NCBI GenBank assembly: GCA_050084515.1
Contig: CM114273.1
Coordinates: forward strand, 43,772,001-43,836,000
Direction of reading: 5' to 3'
Length of the DNA: 64,000 nucleotides
Source of the DNA: Blasia pusilla
Taxonomy: Eukaryota > Marchantiophyta > Marchantiopsida > Blasiales
Shown: piece by piece, positions 24,123 through 33,984 of the stretch
How the letters are laid out: each line of letters begins with the position of its first letter
How positions within the stretch are numbered: position 1 is the stretch's first letter
The notes under the pieces: model-generated
Databases searched by the model: none
The model's input: the letters and a program-made list of their open reading frames with translations, nothing else
What the model was told of the DNA's origin: nothing
Translations under genes and position numbers: made by a program

Positions 24123-25482
24123 ACCCTGGAAGAACGCCGTGATGACAAACCCTGTCTCACCCGCTCAAGCACTTAGACTCACCGAGAGTCTCCCACACGC
24201 CTCACTAGCTTACCTATGCTAACGTCAATCCCGTGATGACATACCCGGCCTCACGCACGCTCAACACTCGGGCTCACCATGAGCCTCCCAACTGACTCAC
24301 CTAACCTAGCGACACATTCTCGGGTCATACACGCGACCCCTACTCGGCAACCGCCGTATATCCACCAACATGCTACACATGAAAAGAATCTACACTCGTC
24401 ACCATTATTGCACCCATCTTGCACCAACTACTACCCAATACCCAGCACTCTCAATCACACACGACAAGTGCGGGAAAAGGGACTCGAATGGGTAACCTGA
24501 TCACGCCCTCCAACCTGCTGCACCGTCAACATGCACTCCTCCACATGATATGAAAATCTCCGCAACATAACACTTCCCTCGACGAACACGTCGATCCTCC
24601 CGTCAACAGATGCGGACAACCCGTCGGCATCATGCATACTGCCCCTCCATCGTCAACTCTCGCAACGCCCTGTCGCGCCCCAAAACATCATGTCGGGCAA
24701 ATCCCTCTGTCTATCCCCACGCGCGGCATGTAACGTGACTCACCCTGGTCGGCTCCCACTCATGTCCGGCAAATCTCAACTCATGTTCGCTGGACTAACC
24801 TCATCCGTCCTGCCAACCACGTATGTTACAACTGCACGACCGACTATGGTCCGTCTACCACGTTGGAGGGGGGGGAACTTGGGGAAAACTTGGGTCCGCG
24901 GCCCTATGCGGGCCCCTTGGGCCCTAAATGCGGGGGGCCTGACCCGCAACCCTATGGGCCTCCCCAACTTTTGGGGAGAGAAATTATGAGGGGGGGGGTG
25001 GGGGAAGGTGAAATAAATGGGGGAGGGGGGCCGTCCGCCCATGGCCTCCCTACGCGCCTGGCTGAGGAGAGAGGGGGGGGGAAGGGAAGGGGGGGGCGCG
25101 CACCTATGCACGCCTCCCACCTCGGGGGGGGGGAGGGGGGGGCGCCCGTGACCTAACCCTAGACCGGCCGCGACCTAGCTAGCCGTCTTTACTTACCAGC
25201 CCCCCGGCGGCTGCAAGACCCAAACTTTCCTTTCTTCTCTCTCTCGACACCCTCACTTGCGTACACCCGACGCCCCACCACACACTACACTCGGCTCTTG
25301 TCCCCCATCAATCCACACCAGCAAAATCTGAGAAAAACAGACAGCGCTTCCGCCCACGGCCTTCCGAACAGAAAAATGACACACAAAACGTCACACACAC
25401 GTCTCCAGGGGCTCCCGACCAAGGCAACTTGCTTGCCTACCTACAAACAACGAATTCTCACCAGCCCCGTGATATCTTTCTC
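24123..25482 (-). other. Untranslated leader of copy A with extreme G/C runs
   Basis: No coding similarity lies between the LTR-like segment and gag. 24860-25145 is packed with runs of 6-10 G on the + strand, which are C runs in the element RNA. No clear tRNA primer-binding site was recognised next to 25483. Confidence 0.6.
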
Positions 25483-25965
25483 ATGTAAAAATAAAGAGTA
25501 GTAAAAACGGCACACCTGGCCTAATACTCCACTCCTCAATCTACATCGGCATATCGAGCCTCGTCCACCCTGTGCTATCAAGGAATCCGGATGCTAGCAC
25601 CCTAGTCCTAGCTCACACACATACAAGGGAGGTGCTCCAACGGCCCAACATAAGAAAGATGGCTTAGGAAAGCCATCTTCCTCTCTTATATAGGGTTGGG
25701 AAGAGCCAAAAGGCTCTTCCCCTAAAAATAGCCCTTCCCTTGATAACCTGCGCCACAGGTTACCAAGGGCGGGTGACCTGGTCAACAAGTCACCCGGCTG
25801 TAAAAGATCTCAACATGAAAGTTGTCAGGAACGACGTTCCTGACACAATGGACCTATCCTCAACCTCATCCGATACCGTGGGACAAAGTTACATTCAAGA
25901 TAGTCCGCTGGCTCCTTCGCCCTATCCACGATAGATCTCGGCCTATCGACTACTCAGATGTGACA
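25483..25965 (-). repeat. 5' LTR-like body Y of copy A
   Basis: This matches 16232-16709 over its length. In the - direction it starts TGTCACATC and ends TTTTTACA, so it has TG...CA borders. It abuts the target duplication ACAA at 25966. It lacks the 135-bp arm X that brackets the other copy. Confidence 0.8.
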
Positions 25966-26420
25966 ACAACCTCATGAGGTTGAGGATGACCTGCTAAGGC
26001 CACGGGTAATCTGAGAGAGCAAGATTATCCTTCGTTTCGGCTCATTTGGAGCCATATTGAGGAACTAATTATTTTGGGTAAGTTACTTTTTTTGGTATAG
26101 TTTACTTTCCACTTCGAGAAGCGGGCCTTAATCCGCTACAGCAAGTCAAGTGCCTAGGAGGTGACCTGCGAGCATAGGTTATCGTGGAGAGGGCTTGGGA
26201 GAGGGAATGACATATACCTTCAAAAGAGAGAACTTGAGAGCTCATTCTCATTTTGTTGAACCTCTTGGCATGAGGTGGCGGAACTATGGTCCTCCTTGCC
26301 TTGTGTATGTAACCCAAGCCTCTCATTAGGAGAGTGGGTTTGGTTTGACATGAGAGAGAGAGAGAGAGTGCACACCATGGAGAGCTTGGTATGAGGTTTC
26401 AATGGAGGAACTCGCTATTG
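25966..26420 (+). mobile_element. Family-2 LTR, second part, after copy A
   Basis: This continues the inverted family-2 LTR interrupted at 16094 and matches the complement of 27270-27700. It includes a CT/GA run (26350-26368). The outer end beyond 26420 is not clearly delimited. Confidence 0.7.
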
Positions 26421-27236
26421 TTGCAAGTTGGGGACAATATTTCCCGTTCAACGGTTGATTGGAGTGCTCACCACAGCAAGAGCGCTTTTTGGGGTTGTTT
26501 CCTTTGCCGATTTTTTCGTATGGAAGAGTGGCGCATGAAAGCGCTGCCCAAATTTCTTTAGATATTGAGTACGAGGATGGGTTGCCCATGTCAATGCTCT
26601 CTTGCGAGCACCATGTACCACTCAGATTTCTGATTTTATAAGTTTGAAGTTTCCGTTGGGAAATCATCGCGAAAACGCTACCAAATTTTTGGTAGGAGTG
26701 TAGATTGAAGGGTTGCATGACAATCCCCGTCAATTTTTATTGGAAGGTTGAATGAAGAAACGATGCATAATTTCAACATTTGAGCATGGAATACGACAGT
26801 TTTCATTGGGCTACCATAGCCATAGTTCCAAGGTGTGAGTGAAATTTCCAAAATCATTGTTGATGGGTAGAAGAATGAAAATCGCTCTTTTCTTAGTGGA
26901 TAGGATAAGGGCACATGTCCTTTGAGGAAGAAGTTGAGTGAAAAGTTATCTTTGGGGGCTGTTGACCCTCAATCTTAAGAGGGATTTGTGGTAAAGAAAT
27001 TTATTTATAATCTGTCAAGAGGGGGGCTATCAAGTAAGGAAAAAATATGATAGACCAAAAGTACATGGGGTCGATTTAGTTAAAAACCAAGTTCTTTTGG
27101 AGGAGTCACATGCTATCAGGGGTTCATTCCCGTTGCGTCCGGCCTGCTGCTATCTACCTTAGCCGGCCGCAACTTCCACGTTGGTGCAGCCGCCTTAGCC
27201 GGTCCTTGCTGCTTCCGACATCCCAGGGTCATAGCC
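26421..27236. other. Unidentified sequence between nested LTRs
   Basis: I recognise no gene or known element. A short GC-rich block at 27157-27203 recurs at 32764-32810, on the other side of copy B. Confidence 0.4.
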
Positions 27237-27269
27237 ATGTCCCTTGCACTTAAAATCAATCACAACTCT

Positions 27270-27763
27270 CTCAACATCTCACACCAAGCTCTCCATGGTG
27301 TGCACTCTCTCTCATGTCAAACCAAACCCACTCTCCTAATGAAAGGCTTGGATTTCACACACAAGGCAAGGAGGACCATAGTTCCATCGCCTCATGCCAA
27401 GAGGTTCAACAAAAAGAGAATGAGCTCTCAAGCTCTCTCGCTTGGAGGTATACATCGTTCCCTCTCCCAAGCCCTCTCCACGATAATCTATGCTTGTAGG
27501 TCACCTCCTAGGCACTTGACCTACTGTAGCGGGTCAAGGCCCGCTTCCCAAAGTGGAAAGTAAACTATACCAAAAATAGTAACTTACCCAAATAGTAAAT
27601 TCCTCAATTTGGCTCCAAATGAGCCAAAACGAAGGAGAAACCTGCTCTCTCACGTTACCTATGACTTCAACATGTCATCCTCGATCTCATGAGGCTGTCC
27701 TCTACTATCTCTAAATGCGCTCTACTAGATCTCGCCGATCTATCCTAAAAGACGTGACAGTTG
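27270..27763 (-). repeat. Family-2 LTR at the 3' side of copy B
   Basis: This matches 14343-14835 and, inverted, 16030-16094 plus 25966-26420. On the - strand it starts TGTCACGTCTTTTAGG. It precedes an arm (27764-27893) related to arm X and the polypurine tract of copy B. Confidence 0.7.
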
Positions 27764-28099
27764 TCGTACGCATATACCAATATTGCTACACAACATACAT
27801 TGTTGTCACCAAACATACATACAAACACGCACGATCCCATGCTAACTCATGACATCCAAACAATGAGATAAGAAGTACCAAAATATCTCCAATGGCCCCC
27901 TTAGTTGGTGATTAGGTCCCTCTAACTCCAGATAACCATCTATCCCTCCCTACCATGATATACATCTCTCAAACGCTAAGAGCAAAAATGTCAGGTGTTG
28001 ATGTGGCCCCATCGTTAGTCGTCTTCTTGTCATCCATATCATATACATAAGTCGAAAACCAAAACTACCTACTCTATGTACATCCGGGATACATCCATC

Positions 28100-29480
28100 G
28101 TCCTTGAGGAACCCTAGTGAGAGGTGGCGTTAGACATGCCATATGCCACCCTCTCGGACACTAACGTAGTGTCTGCACCACAGGCCGAACCACACAACAT
28201 ACATCGCAAGCCTGTAGGAACTATTGCTAAGCTCTAATCAACTGTACTATCAATATTAGGAAGGTGACATGACACACAGTTATGCACATGGTCCTTCCAT
28301 ACCATACCATCGCGTCCCTCCAATAAGAGAACACTATATGGCAAAACCTCACGCACTCTCAAGATAGTGCGTCATGCAATCACGTCCAACGTTGGGGGTG
28401 TCGTCTGCTGCAAGTAGACATAGACTTCCTAATGAAACCTCCGGATAGTAGGTCGATAACCACCTTCCCGAAATGTCCCATACCTCAACGTATCCCGATA
28501 TTGCGCAATCATCAAGTTCTCAAACGTCATGGGCATCATTCTCCGAAACAACTCAGCCCTCTGAGGACATGCTTGCATCCATACATTAGGGTCATTAAAG
28601 TTCAATATCTCACCAACATCTTGACGAATGGCTGTAGGTAAATCTGGCTCTTGGCCATAAAGTAGCAAGTACTGTGAGAAAGTTGCTAAGGATGCCTGCC
28701 TGTTGAATCTGTATCCCATCGCCAACCATGGCAACTAGAGGTCCCAATCTCTTAGGTGACCTCTATGCAAGCCATACTTGCGCAATCCTCTCTTCACCGT
28801 CTACACAACCCTCTCCGGTAGTCCATCCACCTCAGGATGATCTCGCAAAGTAGTGCGGTGGTCGATCAACGTCCGATCACACAAGGCCTAAAACTCCCCG
28901 TGAAACTCCGTACCCTGGTCTGTCAACACCTTAGTTGGTGTGTCGTAATGACTCAACACTCGATCTACAAAGGCATACGCTACTCCCTCAATCACTTTGT
29001 TAGGAAATACAACCAACTCTATTCTCTTCGAGAAGTGCTCAACCATCACCAACACATAACGACTATGGCGCTCCGTCAAAGTCAAAGGTTCTCCAAAATC
29101 CAAACTCCATCTATAAACTTAACCCATGATCGGAAATGGATGCAACTATGGAGTTGGAGTATTGAACAATGCTTGAACCTTATCACACATCATGCACCTA
29201 GCAACAAATTGTTAAACATTAGTCTATATGCCTCGCCACCAATACTATATATGGAGCAAGCTATACGTCCGCTTCACTCCAAAATGACCCAAATCCTCGT
29301 GGGCATGATGCACCAAACGTGCTCTCTATGAAGGATGAGGCACTACACATACTCTACCATCCTCCCAAACTCGCTTCACATGTGTCCTCTCCCACCGAAA
29401 TCGTCTGGCTTGTTGTAGGATTTGATCCCGCTCTCTAGCACCCACTATGCTCACGGCGCTGCCAATACGTAGGTACCCCA
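28100..29480 (-). pseudogene. Integrase and decayed PHD region (copy B)
   Basis: The core is read from MDFGEPLTLTERHSRY (first Asp) through VLTDQGTEFHGEF (second Asp) at 29103-28888. The Glu region lies near 28820-28780. The C-terminal part is frame 28734-28429 (MPWLAMGYRFNRQASLA). The PHD site near 28230-28120 retains RCMLCGS, with the zinc-ligand Cys that copy A has lost, but CDGC has become VSER, so the finger is destroyed. Confidence 0.8.
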
Positions 29481-30057
29481 AGACTACTCCATCATCATGA
29501 ATATCTCGGCCACCTATCGTCTCCTCACCGGCCTCTAGATCTAAGGACTCTCCATCATACCTCGTCATCGAAGTCTCGACAATCTGGCTCTCCATAGCCA
29601 ACAAGCCCAAATAGGCTAACGCGTGCCATCCTGGCACCAACTCCTCATCACTATCTCCATGCCAACCAGCTCCAATTGCATCTCGCTGACTCGGGCATGG
29701 GTTAAGGCTCAAACCATCTGCATTCTGGTTGAGCATCCCAAGTCTATATACCACCTGGAAGTCATATTCCTCCAACAAAAAAGCCCACCTCACAAGCTTC
29801 CCTGTAAGTGTGTTGGACTCCATCAAGCACTTAAGTGGTTGATAATCAGTAATAATGGCAAAGGGGTTTTCGAATACATAATACGTTAAATGCGTGAGAG
29901 CCCACACTACAACCAAGCACTCACCCTCATATGAGCTATATTTTGCCTCAGCAGCGTTGTTCAAGCGACTAGCGTTAGTCATCACGAACTCTCTACCCTC
30001 ATCATCATGTTGGGTGAGCACGGCTCCAAGCCCCAACATGCTCCAATCGGTAAGCAA
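29326..30057 (-). pseudogene. RNase H and integrase N-terminus (copy B)
   Basis: A stop-free frame of 243 codons starts at LTDWSMLGLGAVLT. It keeps the RNase H acidic residues in TDWS, YEGE and TDYQPL, then runs through a linker (NPCPSQRD) toward the integrase zinc domain, ending at VVPHPS. RNase H removes the RNA strand during cDNA synthesis. It is the longest intact stretch of copy B. Confidence 0.85.
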
Positions 30058-30199
30058 CTAGAAAGAATGCCCCTTGATTGGTCTCCTCAATATGGGCACG
30101 GACGGCAATCTATCCTTCAGCAACTGAAATGCTCTCTCCTCCTTATCCCCCCATTGCCACTCCTCATCTACCTTGTTCAGCAAGGTTAGTGACTTTGCA

Positions 30200-31465
30200 A
30201 TCAAACTGAAACCCTTAACGTACCGTCGATAGAAGTTCGCCAATCTCATGCACGAACTCGACTCATATATATAGGGTGTGGAATGTGTGAAGTAGCCTCT
30301 ACCTTTGTCTGCTGCTCACCAAGGCTACCTCGATATATCGTATGATCCAAGTACTCAATCTGGTCATAGAAGAACTTACACTTACCTGGATGTAGCTTTA
30401 GCCCATGTTACTGCAGTTGTCAAAGCACCTCCTCTAGATATTGCTCATGCTCTTCAACCATGGCGCTAAAGACTATGATGTCATCAATATAACACCTAGC
30501 AAAATCTAGACATGTCAAGATCCTATCGATGACAATCGGAAACTCAATCAAGGCATTCTTTAACTCAAATGGTAAGAACCGCCACTAGTATAAGCAATCC
30601 TTCTCGTGAGGATCGATATCCCAAAATGTCGTCTTTTGCCTGTCCTCCAATGTGATAGGCAATTGATGGTATCTAGCTCGAAGATCTAACAAACTAAAGA
30701 CCTTTGCATGCCCAATACCATCAAAGATCTCCTCACGGGTGGGCATGGAATACCTATCGGACTTGGGCATGGCATACTTATAGAAGTTCGCCAATGTCAT
30801 AAATGCACGAACTCGACTCTCATCTATTATGGTGTGGAATTCGTGAAATAGCTTATACCTTCGTCTATTGGTCACCAAGGCCACTTGAGTATGTCGTGTG
30901 ATCTAGGTACTCAATCGGGTTGTAGAAGAACTTGTACTTGTGTGGATGTAGCTTTACCTAAGTAACTGCAATCGTAGAAAAACATCCTTAAGATGTTGCT
31001 CGTGCTCCTCAAACGTGGCGCTCAAGACTACAATGTCATCAATATAACACCTAGAAAAATCTAGACCTACCAAGAATCCAAGATCCTACACATGACCCTC
31101 TAAAACTTAGACGGAGCATTCTTTGATCCAAATGGTAAGAATCACCACTAGAACAAACAATCCTTCCCATGAGGATCGATGCCCCAAAATGTCCTTTTCT
31201 ACCTCTCCTCCAATCTTGTTAGGCAACTAACGGTATCTGGATCAAAGATCAAACGAACTAAAGACCTTTTCATGCCCAACAATATCAAAGATCTCTTCAA
31301 GAATGGGCATAGCATACCTATCGCACTTTGTCTACCGATTGATAGGTCGATAGTCTCCACACATCTGACTCTTCGTCTCGGTGCCATGCACATCCTCCTT
31401 AGCAGGGATGATAGTGGCAGACGCATACTCTCCATGTGACATCTCAGTAGTCCTGCTCTAACCAA
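30200..31465 (-). pseudogene. Reverse transcriptase with tandem-duplicated palm (copy B)
   Basis: The RT core is present twice in direct tandem: about 31318-30780 and about 30779-30230, each including the catalytic CYIDDI box (near 31040 and 30490). The join reads LANFYKYAMPKSDRY: the end of the RT region runs straight back into the SDRY..PT segment. Both units carry stops. This is a DNA-level duplication, not an alternative enzyme. Confidence 0.8.
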
Positions 31466-32036
31466 GTCCTGGCTCCTGCTATGAATCAGAGCCCTCTCTA
31501 TATTACTATACCTATAAGGTCGTCGAAAGATCGGCGTGTTGCTCTACAACTCAAAGCAGATCCCTGGACCCTTCAGCGTATCCAAATCATGCATGCTAAA
31601 TGGAAAATAGCTCTTATAACTCCTAAGGAATTGATGTATCCAGTGCCACTCTCCTCCTGTCAACTTAGGGCCATATTTGACTCCCAAGTCTCCATCGTGA
31701 CTACGGTAGGACTCTCCAACGCGGGTGTCAGTGGTTGCCATGGTGCAACCCTGTCTCGGACTACAAAACTCGGCTTCTGCCCTATAGCCAACTGCAAACT
31801 CTGATCTCCATATGCAGTACCAAGAACCACGCTCGATGTTGTGGCTGTCATCTCCTGGCATACCTGCATAACATCCCAAGAAGTCCAGGGATGTCTCTCT
31901 CGATCACCTCTGGTGTGTCGATCTCCTTGGGTCTCGCTCTCAGCCACTACCTCAACTGTCTCGGTAGGCATGGGGCTCACCAACGCAACAGTTGTAATCT
32001 ATCGCAACCTCAAACGACGTTGCGCAACTACTCCTA

Positions 32037-32490
32037 AGTTGAAAATCCATGTCAAGCAGTTTAGGTCTATCGCCTGATCGAAGACATGAGGTTGTGATGC
32101 CTTTGATAGTAACAGTACTGCCGCCACTCATGTGGGGCATCCCATCGCTCACTCTTGCTCATTAGCGTTGGGCTCCACCAACCTCTGTATCTGGTCATCC
32201 CAAACCAAGCCAAGCCCGGCCTCCTTGAATGCATAGGAAGCGGGAAAACTCACAAATATGGGAAAGGATGCTCGTGGCATGCCAATCCTGTTGACCACAG
32301 TCAACGGAGGTCGATCATCATGCTATACTGCCTGTGATCGACGACCTGTATCCAGAATAGAATCCACTAACAAATGGGAGGGGCCCTCCACTCTCGCATA
32401 CGACCTCTACAAAACCTCATATGACACCAAGTTGGTTCACCAAAGACGCGGGCGATGTGCTCGTAAACCTGCACTCACCGCCAGCCCTGC
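32037..32490 (-). pseudogene. C-terminal part of the C5-DNA methyltransferase (copy B)
   Basis: Motif VIII is kept as LRAHRPRLWWTNL. The downstream VDSILDTGRRSQ and the motif X block QAIDLNCLTWIF match copy A closely. Motifs I-VI are absent because the element is truncated here. This independently shows the methyltransferase was part of the mobile unit. Confidence 0.85.
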
Positions 32491-33980
32491 GCCTTGTTTC
32501 GCGCCCTACCGTGACCTTGTGACTACAATCCGTCCGCCAACTCTAGCCACGTCCTTACTCTTGCTTCTGCCCCGTCATAGCCACTGCCCTACCGCGACCT
32601 GACACACTCCTACCGATCGTGGCCCTACTATTACCTACTGCATTCTCACTACCATCCATGCCTGTCAACGGCTTCCATCTGACTCTCTCCGTTGCAAGTC
32701 TGGTCTAGGTCGCCAATCGCGCATCCATCACACAATCTTGGATAATCGTAGCTAGGGGTGCGCTCTTTGGCCGGCCGCACTTTATACGTTGGTGCAGCCA
32801 CTTCTGCCGGCCTTATGAGGCCTTTCGTCCCTATCACAACCACCTATTTTCCTAGACTCAGAATCATCTCGAGACTTCCACAACCGTCTCTCAGACACTC
32901 CCGGCTCTAGACTTGCCGGATCCTCCCTACCGTGACCTCGCGCGCTCTCGTTGCTGCGACCCGCTGTTGGACCGGCTCCGGATTCCATGGTAGTCCGCCT
33001 ACAACGACCACCATACTTACTACGGCCGTTGCCAACCGTGTCCATGTGAAATTTTCCGACGCCGTGCCTTCGGCCCCTTGTGCTTGCGGGGCCATGCCAC
33101 CTGTGCTGTGCTGACGGGACTGCGTTCCCGCTCACATATTTGCTCAGCCGCTGCCTACCCAACCGCGTTGTATCGCCGCGAGTATCTCTGAGCTTCCTCA
33201 GGGCTTCCTTGTTGTCTGCCTGGGTAGCCTCCTGACTTGGAACTCATGGCGGGCCATTCTGTCACCGTTGCTGCTTCATTTTAACCAATTGACACCCGAT
33301 CGGCCGCTGTCCGGGTTTGTCCCGTGCCGTTCGTCTAGCTCTCCATCGTCCGTCCATTCTGTCGCCGTCTGTTCTATAGGATCGCCTTTTGTTCGTTCAA
33401 CGGGACCGCGTTTTGTCCGTTCGCCTCTTGTTAAGGAAATAACGACCAATATTGACGGCCACCCAATCGCCACGAGATGCGTAATAGATATTGCTTTCAA
33501 AGTTCTTGCCCTGGATTGGGCGACCATGAGTATAGTTGAGTGATGACAGGTGATCCTTTTGGATTGATGGGGTCGAATGCTTTGTCCGCTTTGGTATGTC
33601 TTGAGATTGGTAACCGCATGACGACGATCTAGTATCGTGTCGTGACGTCTGTAGCCGCAACGCGCGATTGATTGCCACGTCGTACCGCTCGTGGACGCCC
33701 CGCATCGTCTCGATCGCGGAGCCGCACCATCATGGGGAGCAGAGTGTGTGTTTTGCTGTTGAGGAGGATATGTCGTTGAGTGCCGCACCCCATTTTCGAG
33801 TGTGGACTTGTTTGTAGCCGTTCCGTGCCACCAAAGTCGCACCATTCCGCTAGACCCGCACTGCACGTCGAGGAGATTTGAGCCTCGTCACTACCAGAGG
33901 AGTACAACTTGCTGATTTGAGGAGTTTGTCTTCACGACCGAGTTGGGATTGAGGTTTGCAATTGTTGAGGAGCAACATCG
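32490..33980. other. Unidentified GC-rich, CpG-rich stretch
   Basis: About 1.5 kb is markedly richer in G+C and CpG than its surroundings. Open frames exist on both strands, for example 33268-33543 (+) and 33866-33276 (-), but none resembles a family I know. It lies between the broken end of copy B and a Helitron helicase relic, and could be part of another transposon. Confidence 0.4.
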
Positions 33981-33984
33981 ACAG

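Larger units (their letters stand above)
16095..25965 (-). mobile_element. Ty3/gypsy element copy A with DNA methyltransferase and PHD finger
   Basis: This near-full-length element is on the - strand. From its 5' end it has an LTR-like segment (25965-25483), a C-rich leader (to about 24123), gag (24122-22459), aspartic protease (22359-21574), C5-DNA methyltransferase (about 21357-20270), RT and RNase H (about 19904-18416), integrase (about 18429-17070), PHD finger (about 17062-16930), polypurine tract (about 16867-16855) and the 3' terminal repeats (to 16095). A 4-bp direct repeat, ACAA, flanks it. The two LTR-like bodies (16232-16709 and 25483-25965) differ at roughly 27 positions by eye over about 480 bp (near 5-6%), so it is the youngest large element here. 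Gag and Pol contain several frameshifts and stops, so this copy is not autonomous. Confidence 0.85.
27764..32490 (-). mobile_element. Ty3/gypsy element copy B, 5'-truncated
   Basis: On the - strand, from 5' to 3', this has the methyltransferase C-terminal motifs (32490-32037), a pol linker (to about 31470), an RT with an internal tandem duplication (about 31465-30200), RNase H (30057-29600), integrase (about 29480-28340), a decayed PHD region (about 28340-28120) and the polypurine tract (TAAGGGGGCC, ending near 27894). Gag, protease and methyltransferase motifs I-VI are gone: similarity to copy A ends abruptly near 32490. Stops and frameshifts are common. Confidence 0.85.

Noticed and set aside
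24470-24520. tRNA-like T-arm motif (ATTCGAGTCCC on the - strand), considered as a tRNA gene or primer-binding site
   Set aside because: No acceptor or anticodon stem can be folded around it, and it is almost 1 kb from the LTR edge.
24776-25156. Gly- or Pro-rich open frames over the G-run region
   Set aside because: They result from poly(G)/poly(C) composition in the leader of copy A and match no protein family.
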